Source of the DNA: Nematostella vectensis
Taxonomy: Eukaryota; Cnidaria; Anthozoa; Actiniaria; Edwardsiidae
Length of the DNA: 64,000 nucleotides
NCBI RefSeq assembly: GCF_932526225.1
Contig: NC_064035.1
Location: 10,279,296-10,343,295, forward strand
Direction: 5' to 3'
Made by a program: the position numbers and the translations under genes. Positions 36,101 to 48,700 of this stretch are shown here, in pieces. The stretch's first letter is position 1; every line of letters begins with the position of its first letter. The notes under the pieces were generated by a model that did not search any database, had not been told where the DNA came from, and was given only the letters and a program-made list of their open reading frames with translations.

Positions 36101-39100
36101 GTCACAGTAAGTAATATATCAACGTGGAAGTCACAGTGAGTAATATATCAACGTGAAAGTCACAGTAAGTAATATATCAAGGTGAAGTCACAGTAAGTAA
36201 TATATCAACGTGGAAGTCACAGCAAGTAATATATCAACGTGAAAGTCACAGTAAGTAATATATCAAGGTGGAAGTCACAGTAAGTAATATATCAAGGTGG
36301 AAGTCACAGTAAGTAATATATCAACGTGGAAGTCACAGTAAGTGATAATCATATCAACGTGGAAGTCACAGTAAGTAATATATCAACGTGAAAATCACAG
36401 TAAGTAATATATCAACGTGAAAGTCACAGTAAGTAATATATCAAGGTGGAAGTCACAGTAAGTAATATATCAACGTGGAAGTCACAGTAAGTGATAATCA
36501 TATCAACGTGGAAGTCACAGTAAGTAATATATCAACGTGAAAATCACAGTAAGTAATATATCTACGTGGAAGTCACAGTAAGTAATATATCTACGTGGAA
36601 GTCACAGTAAGTAATATATCAACGTGGAAGTCACAGTCAGTAAAATATCGACGTGGAAGCCACAGTAAGTAATATATCAACGTGGAAGTCACAGTTAGTG
36701 ATATATCAACGTGGAAGTCACAGTAAGTAATATATCAACGTGGAAGTCACAGTAAGTAATATATCAACGTGGAAGTCACTGTAAGCAATATATCAACGTG
36801 GAAGTCACAGTTAGTAATATTTCTACGTGGAAGTCACAGTAAGTATTATATCAACGTGGAAGTCACAGTAAGTAATAATCATATCAACGTGGAAGTCACA
36901 GTAAGTAATATATCAACGTGGAAGTCACAGTAAGTAATAATCATATCAACGTGGAAGTCACAGTAAGTAATATATCAACGTGGAAGTCACAGTAAGTGAT
37001 AATCATATCAACGTGGAAGTCACAGTAAGTAATATATCAAAGTGAAAGTCACAGTAAGTAATATATCTACGTGGAAGTCACAGTAAGTAATATATCAACG
37101 TGGAAGTCACAGTAAGTGATATATCAACGTGGAAGTCACAGTAAGTATTATATCAACGTGGAAGTCACAGTAAGTAATAATCATATCAACGTGGAAGTCA
37201 CAGTAAATAATATATCAAAGTGAAAGTCACAGTAAGTAATATATCAACGTGGAAGTCACAGTAAGTGATATATCAACGTGGAAGTCACAGTAAGTATTAT
37301 ATCAACGTGGAAGTCACAGTAAGTAATAATCATATCAACGTGGAAGTCACAGTAAGTAATATATCAACGTGGAAGTCACAGTAAGTAATATATCAACGTG
37401 GAAGTCACCGTAAGTGATATATCAACGTGGAAGTCACAGTAAGTAATATATCAAAGTGAAAGTCACAGTAAGTAATATATCAACGTGGAAGTCACAGTAA
37501 GTGATATATCAACGTGGAAGTCACAGTAAGTATTATATCAACGTGGAAGTCACAGTAAGTAATAATCATATCAACGTGGAAGTCACAGTAAGTAATATAT
37601 CAACGTGGAAGTCACAGTAAGTAATATATCAACGTGGAAGTCACAGTAAGTAATATATCAACGTGGAAGTCACAGTAAGTATTATATCAACGTGGAAGTC
37701 ACAGTAAGTAATAATCATATCAACGTGGAAGTCACAGTAAGTAATATATCAAAGTGAAAGTCACAGTAAGTAATAATCATATCAACGTGGAAGTCACAGT
37801 AAGTAATATATCAACGTGGAAGTCACAGTAAGTAATATATCAACGTGGAGGTCACAGTAAGTGATATATCAACGTGGAAGTCACAGTAAGTATTATATCA
37901 ACGTGGAAGTCACAGTAAGTAATAATCATATCAACGTGGAAGTCACAGTAAGTGATATATCAACGTGGAAGTCACAGTAAGTAATATATCAACGTGGAAG
38001 TCACAGTAAGTAATAATCATATCAACGTGGAAGTCACAGTAAGTAATATATCAAAGTGAAAGTCACAGTAAGTAATATATCAACGTGGAAGTCACAGTAA
38101 GTAATATATCAACGTGGAAGTCACAGTAAGTAATATATCAACGTGGAAGCCACAGTAAGTAATATATCAACGTGGAAGTCACAGTAAGTAATATATCAAC
38201 GTGAAAGTCACAGTAAGTAATATATCAACGTGGAAGTCACAGTAAGTAATATATCAACGTGGAAGTCACAGTAAGTAATATATCAACGTGGAAGTCACAG
38301 TAAGTAATATATCAACGTGAAAGTCACAGTAAGTAATATATCAACGTGGAAGTCACAGTAAGTAATATATCTACGTGGAAGTCACAGTAAGTAATATATC
38401 AAAGTGAAAGTCACAGTAAGTAATATATCAACGTGGAAGTCACAGTAAGTAATCTATCAACGTGGAAGTCACAGTAAGTAAAATACCGACGTGGAAGTCA
38501 CAGTAAGTAATAAATCAACTTGGAAGTCACAGTAAGTAATCTATCAACGTGGAAGTCACAGTAAGTAAAATATCGACGTGGAAGTCACAGTTAGTAAAAT
38601 ATCGACGTGGAAGTCACAGTAAGTAATATATCTACGTGGAAGTCACTGTAAGCAATATATCAACGTGGAAGTCACAGTAAGTAAAATATCGACGTGGAAG
38701 TCACAGTAAGTAAAATATCGACGTGGAAGTCACAGTAAGTAATAATCATATCAACGTGGAAGTCACAGTAAGTAATAATCATATCAACGTGGAAGTCACA
38801 GTAAGTAATATATCAACGTGGAAGTCACAGTAAGTAATATATCAACGTGGAAGTCACAGTAAGTAAAATATCGACGTGGAAGTCACAGTAAGTAATATAT
38901 CAGCGTGGAAGTCACAGTAAGTAATATATCAACGTGGAAGTCACAGTAAGTAATATATCAACGTGGAAGTCACAGTAAGTAATATATCTACGTGGAAGTC
39001 ACAGTAAGTATTATATCAACGTGGAAGTCACAGTAAGTAATATATCTACGTGGAAGTCACAGTAAGTAATCTATCAACGTGGAAGTCACAGTAAGTAATA

Positions 39101-42100
39101 AATCAACTTGGAAGTCACAGTAAGTAATCTATCAACGTGGAAGTCACAGTAAGTAAAATATCGACGTGGAAGTCACAGTAAGTAATAAATCAACGTGGAA
39201 GTCACAGTAAGTAATATATCAACGTGGAAGTCACAGTAAGTAATAAATCAACGTGGAAGTCACTGTAAGCAATATATCAACGTGGAAGTCACAGTAAGTA
39301 AAATATCGACGTGGAAGTCACAGTAAGTAATAAATCAACTTGGAAGTCACAGTAAGTAATCTATCAACGTGGAAGTCACAGTAAGTAAAATATCAACGTG
39401 GAAGTCACAGTAAGTAATATATCAACGTGGAAGTCACAGTAAGTAATATATCAACGTGGAAGTCACAGTAAGTAATAAATCAACTTGGAAGTCACTGTAA
39501 GCAATATATCAACGTGGAAGTCACAGTTAGTAATATTTCTACGTGGAAGTCACAGTAAGTAATATATCAACGTGGAAGTCACAGTAAGTAATATATCAAC
39601 GTGGAAGTCACAGTAAGTAATATATCAACGTGAAAGTCACAGTAAGTAATATATCAACGTGGAAGTCACAGTAAGTAATATATCTACGTGGAAGTCACAG
39701 TAAGTAATATATCAAAGTGAAAGTCACAGTAAGTAATATATCAACGTGGAAGTCACAGTAAGTAATCTATCAACGTGGAAGTCACAGTAAGTAAAATATC
39801 GACGTGGAAGTCACAGTAAGTAATAAATCAACTTGGAAGTCACAGTAAGTAATATATCAACGTGGAAGTCACAGTAAGTAATATATCAACGTGGAAGTCA
39901 CAGTAAGTAATATATCAACGTGGAAGTCACAGTAAGTAATATATCAACGTGGAAGTCACAGTAAGTAATATATCAACGTGAAAGTCACAGTAAGTAATAT
40001 ATCAACGTGGAAGTCACAGTAAGTAATATATCAACGTGGAAGTCACAGTAAGTAATTTATCAACGTGGAAGTCACAGTAAGTAATAAATCAACTTGGAAG
40101 TCACAGTAAGTAATATAATATCGTAGAAGTCAACGGCAGAACACGATGGATAATTGCAAGAGCGTGAAATACATTAGTCGGATATATTTTACTCACACCA
40201 ACCAACTATGTGAAAACAAATAGATTTAAATACATTTCGTGTTCTAACGAAGATCCGTTATCCTTCTATATGCTTTTCTTATTGAAATGACTATATCTCC
40301 TCCCTTTCTCCCTTCTCCCATACTTTTTTTTGTTACTATACTTTTCTTCATTTGTGTTTGTGCTTTTATATTCCTATCTCGTCATTGTAATTTTACTTAA
40401 TTTTTGTTTTACTGAACCGATCCGCCATGATTAGTTGTATTTGAAGTTATAAAATAAATTTGATTTAAATTTGAAAACAACTTTTATTTTTTATCGAGGA
40501 AGGGGACGAATGCGTTGTATAGGAAGAGTCAGCTATCTTTTCTCGTTTCTCACTGAAATTTCTATCGCCGTGAAAGTTGCTTAAACTACATTTAAGTTCT
40601 TTTGATATGCAACAACGGCAACAGCTCGGACGGCTTATCAAAAAACCTCCGCTATTCTAAAAACCCATCTTATTACAAGGGTGTGGAAGCTGCCATTATA
40701 TCTATGCCTACATACGCGCAAAACTCATAGCCGAATTTCCACGCATCCTCGACCTCTGCGTCTGTGGCCAGCCGAGCTTGGTACTTTTGGCACAAGCGCT
40801 TGGCTTGTTGGAAGGTGAAAATGTAGGGACTATTTGCCCCAGCATGAAACACGTTACGAACCAAGCCTCCAGCATACACCTGCAGGTCTGCAAATAAGAA
40901 TAAACACAAAGTCAGGCGAGTACCCAGGATTGGCTGAGATTGGCGCAGTTATACGTATCATTTGAAAAAAAAATGATAGTATTTGAAGATTCCTTTATAA
41001 GAAATGACCTACTTTTTGGCGGGAAGGGGGGATGGCGCCGTACCCAGTATTTGCTGGGGGGGGATGGTGCCGTACCCAGTATTTGCTGGATTGAGGGGAT
41101 GGTGCCGTACCCAGTATTTGCTGGAGGGAGGGGATGGTGCCGTACCCAGTATTTGCTGGAGGGAGGGGATGGCGCCGTACCCAGTATTTGCTGGGGGAGG
41201 GATGGCGCCGTACCCAGTATTTGATGGGGGGGGGGATGGCACCGTACCCAGTATTTCATGGGGGGGATATATATTATATATAATATGGACATACCCATCA
41301 ATAAGAAAACCCACTTTTTGGCGGCCACGGGAGGGGTGGGGAGATTTTGAAGAGACTACACGGCTTTTAAACAGTTTGAAGTGACTATCTGGGGGCGCTA
41401 TGGGCGGCCTACCTATTGCGCAGTGCTCGTCCAAGTACGGCGCTGTTGGAAATGGCAGACCACAATTACAGTTGTACGTCCATTTAGACAGGTCAGAGAT
41501 GCACGTGCCTCCGTTCAGACAAGGGTTTGAAAAACACGGATCCTGAAAACGGAGAAAAGTAAATTAGTTACCATACGGTGGAAGCTCCATAAGCGGACGC
41601 CCTATGTAACAGACAGTTCTCAGAATCTCAAATTTTTTCAGTCAAACATTCTGAACAAAACCTCTTTAAAAGGATAAATTATTCGGTTCCGAAAGTATAC
41701 TTTTATGTAAAGGTTTTACTGTATTCAACAAATACTAACACTTTCGTTCATGTAAACTGAGGGCACAATGCCCTTGACAGCCAAATTCGTTGTTGCGCGA
41801 CCTCGGCGATTCCAAAATCCTCGTCTCGTTTAAGAATAGCGCGTAGTCAATCAGACTGTGGGACGGGTCTATGCAAATCTACCCTGGGTACCAGAGGCCC
41901 CAAGCTTCACTTCAAAGAGTCACCAGCGGCGACAACGACTGTCGGCGCTTGAAGTGAAGCTCGGAGCCTCTGGTACTCAGGGTAATGCAAATCATACGCG
42001 GTGCGGCAAACCCACAGCAAGTGAAGTTGGACTACAGGCGCCTTCCCAGGATTGACTGAGGGAGGGGTGGGGGTTGCGCAGTCATAGGAATCATATGGAT

Positions 42101-43998
42101 AAAAGAAAGTATTTGACGATACTTCAATACGAAATGACCCACTCTTTGCCGGCCAAGGGGGGTAGGGGTGCTCGTGCACCCTGCGCCCCCCCCCCCCCCC
42201 CCCCCCCTGTGTACGCGCCTGTGACTATAGTCACCAGCGATGGAGTCAAACGATATTGACGCAAAGTTACAGTTTGGAATCGCCGATGAGGTCGCGCAAC
42301 AACGAATTTGGCTGTAAGTCCGGAGATAAGAATTCTGCGACGCGAGCGCGAGCTTTCCGTTAACGAAGTCTAATGAACAAATTTATGGTCCAACCTCTAG
42401 CTGAATGTAAAACAATTAAAAAATATCGGAACCATTACTTCAAGTGGCACGACCCGACCGTAGACCACCAGCAAACTATACGGTAATTCCACCAGCCGAC
42501 TTGGTCGTACGACCAGAAACGATCGGAACGCCATCGGAAGACCATGATGTACCTCTTCTCATACATACACGGAGAGGCCAGTACACTAGCCGACTCCGGA
42601 CATAAAGTTTAAGATATTTTAAAATAACACAGGGAGCCCAAACGTTATACGCGTGAAGCAGAATAACAAACAGGGCTCGAAAAGCATTTTACTAAGATTT
42701 TGTTCACGAGATCGTTGTGGTCTTATTTTTATTGCTAAAAAAATATCAGCATTTATCTGTTATTTTTCGAGATTTTCGTCTGCTCACCAGATCAATTATT
42801 CACATTCTTTTTTTTTTGAATGGTGATTGTTTTCTATACTCCCTGCATAGAACTCCCAGAAAGAAGATAAAAAAAAGAATGTCAACAGTCTTGTTTTTTT
42901 TTAATCGTTTATTTCTCTTGCCTGGGAAAGCACACTTTTTTTCTCAGAAAAAACAGAAAAGAAGAGAAAAAAATTGTACATTCTCAAAGGAATATGTTGT
43001 TTTGTTACAACGGAATTTTAATTGAATTTTTAATCCAGAATTAGCGTAGGAGGAGTTAGATAAAAGCGATTCAAATAATCCTTCTTAGGTTTCTGTGCAT
43101 TTTAATCTAGAAAATTTAAAATTTAGGAAGGACTTATCCTACAAAAAATTCATTACAACAAGCAATGAGCATATATTGTAATTATCGAGAGCATGCGAGC
43201 GGGCTTTTTTTATTGATCGAGCACAGCTTTTAATTTGTGGCCAATTCGGAAGTCTTTCTTAGTAGTATATGCTCGGTTTTGGAGTGACGGTGGATGTGAT
43301 GGTGTATGTGACGGTGTATGTGACGGTGGATGTGACGGTGGGAACGGAAGAGAATGAAAGAAATGTGGTGGTGTTATTGTCGATGAGCGTAATTGCTGAA
43401 GAACGGTGTAATGAAAGGCCGCTATTCGGGTTGTTTTAGGAAAAGAAACGACAGTCGAAATAAAAATTAGAAATAGTTTTGAGTGTTAGGGGGAGGAGTA
43501 TTTGTGATAACGTGTGGTCATGTTCTTCTCTTGAGAGTTAATCGCCCGCGAGTTAATTAATGCACATGGCACGCGCACGCACAATTTCTGTTGCAAAAAG
43601 TTTTCTCACACAATTTTTCTTCGAAACGTCAATAAGGAATAGAAAATGTGTCTGACAGGGTGAACTCTCGTACTTACCGGAAAGCCAAAGTAGGTGAATC
43701 CTGGCCTTCGCCTTTTACCAAGTGGCTGAAGCAAATGTGTGGAGTTGTTGACTTCACAAGTGAACTGGGAATCATTCACGCTTCGTCTGCCGAAATTCAA
43801 AGACAAGCAAGAACTCACATCCAAACACTTCATGTGGCAGTTGACAAGATTACTGGTGTTAAACACTTCAACGACATAACCCACCAAAGCATAAGCGGGA
43901 ATGTCTATGAAATTAAAGTACATAAGCTCGGAATGAGAAATACTCAGAAACAAGAACAAGAAAATAGATAGAATGCTGGACACAAAAAATAGTCTCAT
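33133..43998 (-). CDS. Secreted PAN-EGF-Link-C-type-lectin protein
   Basis: Six coding exons in continuous phase: 43998-43678, 41542-41413, 40887-40716, 34410-34268, 33868-33654 and 33315-33133; 387 residues. A signal peptide (LFFVSSILSIFLFLFLSI) is followed by a PAN/apple-like module (Cys at HMKCLDVSSCLSLNF, to about residue 107) and an EGF module (DPCFSNPCLNGGTC). A hyaluronan-binding Link module follows (FTFQQAKRLCQKYQARLAT, then WGWVADGIVVLPIRNP), then a C-type-lectin-like domain (DKCYRFF to FVCEK). Link modules bind hyaluronan in aggrecan-type proteins and CD44, so an extracellular matrix or cell-surface role is likely. The lectin fold lacks EPN/QPD and WND, so calcium-dependent sugar binding is doubtful. 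The intron inside the Link module is 6.3 kb, mostly minisatellite. No membrane anchor follows, so I infer secretion. Confidence 0.88.
33567..33639. repeat. Perfect 29-bp inverted repeat (hairpin)
   Basis: The left arm 33567-33595 starts GGGCATGTCAGCTTCATTTG and the right arm 33611-33639 is its exact complement, with a 15-base AT spacer. It lies in the intron just after the donor at 33653 and next to a 15-base G run. It could be a foldback element or could structure the pre-mRNA near the donor. Confidence 0.9.
34651..40115. repeat. 5.5-kb minisatellite of 29-bp units, about 188 copies
   Basis: The main unit is AATATATCAACGTGGAAG then TCACAGTAAGT. The period of 29 was checked near 35172 to 35201. 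Variants include TCTACG, TCGACG, TCAAAGTGAAAG and longer units with TAATCATATC. Variants recur in blocks, a sign of multi-unit duplication. It fills most of the intron that splits the Link module of the lectin gene. On the + strand every unit carries the donor-like GTAAGT. There are no unique spacers and no open frame. Confidence 0.97.
41030..41270. repeat. Minisatellite of about 33-bp units in the EGF-Link intron
   Basis: About eight units of GGGATGGTGCCGTACCCAGT plus ATTTGCTGG with G runs of varying length. The array is embedded in a mobile-element-like context (GTACCCAGGATTGG at 40921, AAAACCCACTTTTTGGCGGCC at 41307). The open frames here are repeat artefacts. Confidence 0.88.
42035..42230. 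mobile_element. Fragment of a dispersed element ending in poly-C
   Basis: The stretch GGCGCCTTCCCAGGATTGAC, a run containing GCGCAGTCATAGGAATCATA, and TACGAAATGACCCACTCTTT resembles 40915-41035 nearly feature for feature. It then ends in 22 C (42186-42207) followed by GTACGCGCCTGTGAC. Two copies in one intron imply a repeat family; no coding region is seen. Confidence 0.6.
43284..43341. repeat. 12-bp microsatellite (GTGATGGTGTAT type)
   Basis: Five units of GTGACGGTGTAT or GTGACGGTGGAT lie in the first intron of the Link/lectin gene. Confidence 0.85.
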
Positions 43999-45767
43999 GT
44001 TGCGAACGATGTAGCGCAGTTCTGTTGCTGTACTATCGCACTGAGACGAGATCGGTTACAAGGGGAGTTTTAACTGTTTTAGCTGTTTTAACTGTTAAAA
44101 CAGTCTTGGGGCTTAGGGGCGAAGCGTCACCCACTAACACGTAAACCAATCATAGGACTCTTCTGATAACTTTGCCTACCAATCAAAGCGAACGTTTTCA
44201 AGGGTAGCTTATGGCGTCCTGCATTTAGTTACGAAACAATTAACTCAAACAAGAGAGATTGACTAAAAAAATATCGTTCTAAAAACGAATTGTACTATGT
44301 AACATATAGTAGTGATCGAACAAAGATCTCACAAGGAACATAATCAAAGGAATTACAGGGTGCGTGCTCAAAAAATAAAAACATCAAAATGAAAAAGGAA
44401 AACCATCACTGAACTATGCGACTGGCGATTTTTCGGAGAAGCGTGAGAGAAATGAATGATAATTTGTCATTGGAAAACTCTGCAACTGTTACTATCACAA
44501 AGTCAAATAATTATATCCATAGTATCAACGACTTGGCAAGGGCCTTGTCCTATTATCAATTGTTCAAGAATCAATCAAGTCGGCTTTTTTTGGTCGTTGT
44601 GTTCAATTATACTATGTTGGTCGAGTCGATAAAACATCGCAGTTTGACATCTCAAAGCATTTTTCTCTTTAAAACCACCACATCAGTGTTTTCGTTATAT
44701 CTTTTCTGACTCAAATGTTTCTTTCTTTCTTTTCAAATGTTTTCTTTTTTTACATTTTTAGGCCAAAGCTAATAATGCAATTTGTAGTCACTAAATAGAA
44801 CTCAAGCCAAAAGCTAATGTCCAAACTGTTGTGTGAAATTGAGTAAGTAATGGCATCACGTACGATCGCCGATCAGCTCACAGTTTACATCAGAACCACC
44901 CTCCCCTCGCTAGACAGCGCAACTACTCTGTTCCACAGAGGCGTTTAAGAAACCTTTCAACCTTGTGTTGGGAATTCATATATTAGCTGAGTTACCAAAT
45001 TAAATTACTAGTACTAGTAAATGAAATTGGGGGCGAGAAAGTTTAGTGGTATTATTTTGAAATTTTATAGAATGTTAAAATTTTATTGTGTTGAATTATA
45101 CCTTGCTACACCATGCCTACACAGACCATCCTGTTTTTCTACAGCTTGCTTGTAGTCTTTCGGGTGCTTTCTCGACTAATTTGGAAAGGGGATTGAGTCC
45201 TTTTTTGACAAACAAAGAAACAATGCTATTTTATCAAAAAAAAAAATGTGTAAATGCAATCTGCTGTTTATCCCCCGCTTGAAAGAGACCCTTGGGGATG
45301 ACGCTTGTCGCATTATTCGCATGGATGTATTATATACGTTCTAGTAGAAAAAAAACGGCCAATTAAAACTCAGCATGACGTTGTAGTAGCTTTGAATATG
45401 AAAGCGATACTCACTACAGTAGAACTTTTTAACAATATTGAAAGGGACCGAAATATCGAAAAAGCGTTGTATCTAAACTATTAGGATTTTTGATATTTTT
45501 GGTAATTGACGAAAAAGAATCGTTAAATCGAGAAACACTGACATTGAAATTGGACAAAAATAATCACGCTAATCGGATTAATGCTCTTGTTTTAAAATAA
45601 TGAAATTTTATTTGCCTTTGTGACGTGGGCTACCTGTGTTTTCAGGGAAGGAAGCCTGTCGATTATTGCTAGTATAGGTGCAGCTGCTGTAGATGATGAA
45701 GACATATCGTATTTAGTTCATAAATAATAATTTTACTATTGTCTCCCCAACTTCTCAAGAGTTCATC
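43999..45767. other. Divergent intergenic region between Link/lectin and prolyl hydroxylase genes
   Basis: The two genes point away from each other, so their promoters should lie here. Short open frames in it match nothing I recognise. The identifiable content is a MITE-like repeat at 44915-45170. Confidence 0.5.
44915..45170. mobile_element. MITE-like element (copy 2) with a nested insertion
   Basis: The sequences CTACTCTGTTCCACAGAGGC and CTACACCATGCCTACACAGA match the element at 8349-8480. This copy is interrupted by about 115 bp (44971-45085) flanked by the direct repeat TTGTGTTG at 44963-44970 and 45086-45093, where copy 1 has only TTCTGCTG. Confidence 0.7.
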
Positions 45768-48700
45768 ATGGGGAAAACGTTCAAGCGTCCTTCGACTAAG
45801 TCGCTGTCGCCAAATGACACCAGCAAAGGCAAAGTAAGCAGCAAGAAAAAGAATTTACAATATGATACCAGTTCGGGATGGCGCAAAACTTGGATGGCTT
45901 TACTTCTAATCATAGGATTCTCTGCCGGCTTAGCTTACGTGGCTTTCAAGTTTCAAGCTACCTCTAGTGGATTACCGCATACAGGAAAGACAAAAAACTC
46001 TCCTCCAAAATCAAGTAAAACCATACCGACATCCGAAGGTAAAGGGTGATTTTTCACTAGGGTTACCGTACGTTTACATGGGATTTTATCTCCACTTCAA
46101 AGTATTTTGAAGCATCTATAATTGCGAGCCTATGGAGCCTATTTTTTTTTTTTGTTTCTTGTTTTATTTTTCACTCTTTGCTTGAATCTACACAAATTAC
46201 TACAGACAGGAGCAAAGCCAAAAAGAAACAAATAATGATGCTGCATTATGGAAGTCGATGTTAGAATTAATTGATTTCAGCAGTTAATTTATTCATTCTA
46301 TTTATTTTCGATTTGTGGGATACAGCTTCTCCTGTTGCATAGTGAGAGGATTTTGTGTCATAGTCACATCCACCTTTGTCTCACATTATGTATTTTTCAC
46401 AACCAGCTTTACAGGTGTTTAATAGTTAGCAAATTCTGATAATGTTTGTCAAATAAATGTTTGAGAAACTTACATGAATGATTATTGTATATTACCATAG
46501 ATAATGAAAGGACAAACAACTTTTAACACATATCAACTATAGATCGCAAAGACTCTTAAATCGTAACATAAATAATTATTTTCAAGGAATTAATATCAAG
46601 GAGATCTTCTACACCTTTGATATCTTGTTGGAGGCCGAGGATAACCTTACACAATCCCCAGATAATTTATTGTGAGGTCTCTGCTCAAATAAAAGAAAAA
46701 AAAATATCACTGCAAGCTAGGAGAAGGAAGATAAAATACAAAAACCAGTTCCCCACTATTTGTTTGGATCTTTCAGAAAATCTGCTATCCATAAGGGTGC
46801 CCTCTAGCCCAACCCAAACAATATAAATCAAACTTCTTGTCAACCAAAGATCCCCTTTTCATCTTTAATGCCTATAAAAAATAATAGTAGCACCCTTTAT
46901 TATACATTGTGCTCGATATGTCAATTCTGATTGGCGTGCGCTTTATCTTGAGAATCATGCAATCCAAGGGTCTAGCAGATTAGCGATTCTACACATGCAA
47001 TGCATCTTGGGCCTAGGGCTTGAAGATACGATTGTGAGTAGGTACGTCTTTGTGCAAATCGCCAATAAATTTTGTTTCTGCGAAAGTGTGTTATAATGAA
47101 TCAATTTATAATAAAACCATTACTGAATATGGTTTCAGTGATATCCAGAATAAACAATCTCTCGCCAAGTGGAATATCAGTCCCAGCCTTGTGCTTCACC
47201 TGATTCCACTAGTCTCAACATTGATTTTTTCTGGATATCACTAAAAACTCATCCAATAAATGTTTATTAAATTCATGGTGACTGAGGTGTTCTGGCGTAT
47301 GTGACTTTTTATGGGAGAGTCAACCCTTGGGATCTTATATCATGTAATAAAGAATATCAAATGTTGTTGTTTTTCAGGAAACCCTACAACAATTCCACCA
47401 GAGTTTAAAAACTTTAAATTATCTGTGCAGAAAAAAATAAAAATGGAAAGCATCAATATTGAAGGGAAACCGATAACAATAAAAGAATTAAAACACTCAA
47501 ATGCAAAGAGTTCAGTCAAGGCCTACACCATCGAGAACTTTCTCAGCGATTATGAATGCGACAACCTTGTCAAAGTCCATAAAAGGCGGTTAGAAATTCT
47601 GGATAAAATGACACCAATCATGTGCTTTGACGGTGTGGACACATTAAGGAAAAACCTAAAAGAGCTGAAGCTGGCTTATAAAGTGTCTGAACGGGACTTT
47701 ACGATGGGCACGACGTGTCTGAACGAGACGTTCTCTGGTAAACTCCGAGATCACTTCAAATGGAGCCACAGCATGGCCTTCTACACAGGAGAGAACAAAT
47801 TCTCGACCATGTATGCTAAGAGGATCCAGGCCGCGACAGGTCTCAGGGAAGAAAACGGCGGGAAATTTCAAATTACTGGTTATCCCATCGGAGTGGGTGA
47901 GTTTTCTTATAAACATGCTTTGAGTCCATGTATGTCTTTAATGTTTGTGAGACTCGACCCCTATAAAAAACACATTCGATTTTACTCAAACTTGGATAAG
48001 CAGATATTGATGTCTAATGCCCTCTTGTTGAATGTTTGGAAAAAATGAGCCGCCAGGGGGCGTGGGTTAATTAACTTAATTTAGATACAAATATGAGCTT
48101 GAAAATCATATACAGACTCGGAATCAGAATCAGAAAAAAAGTAGCCTAAAGCTTAACGTCAAGTATTTAAGCCTTGGTTTCAATTAGGTGGTTTTCATTA
48201 GCCATTACTTTTTTTATAAACTACCATGACGTGAGGGAAAATGGACGTAAATAGTTGATCTCCTTTGCTTTTCTTCACACAGGATACAAGAGTCACACGG
48301 ACTGCGTCGTGTATGAGGGCGAACCAGAAAAACGCGACAGATACGCGACCATTTTGGTCTACCTTCAAGATGTCGAAGAAGGAGGAGAGACGGATTTCCC
48401 ACTTCTTGGCATCAAAGTGAAGCCCAAGAAGGGCCTGGCTCTTGTCTGGAACAGTATGGACGCGCGGGGTAACTGCGACCCTCTATCACTACATGACGCC
48501 AAACAAGTAACCAAGGGGCACAAATACATCATTCAGCGATGGTGAGAACAATACCATCATCACGAACCCAGGATGTAGGGCATGGGACGAGAACACTTAG
48601 GGAACGAGGCGAAGGAAGAATGGGAGGGGAGGGGGCGGTTTGCTTGCGTCCAACGATCTATTCACTGTGAAGTGCAGTGTTTGGCTTAGGGCAGACGATG

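Noticed and set aside
34651..40115. CRISPR-like regular repeats
   Set aside because: Units of 29 bp are contiguous with no unique spacers, the locus is an intron of an animal gene, and no cas-like gene is present.
40912..41434. Overlapping 94-141 residue frames on both strands
   Set aside because: They translate the 33-bp minisatellite (YWVRHHP or CWRRGWCRTQY repeats).
47897..48048. Extension of prolyl hydroxylase exon 2 to the frame end
   Set aside because: A good donor (GTGAG) at 47897 joins in phase to the exon with the HTD motif; the extension has no family similarity.
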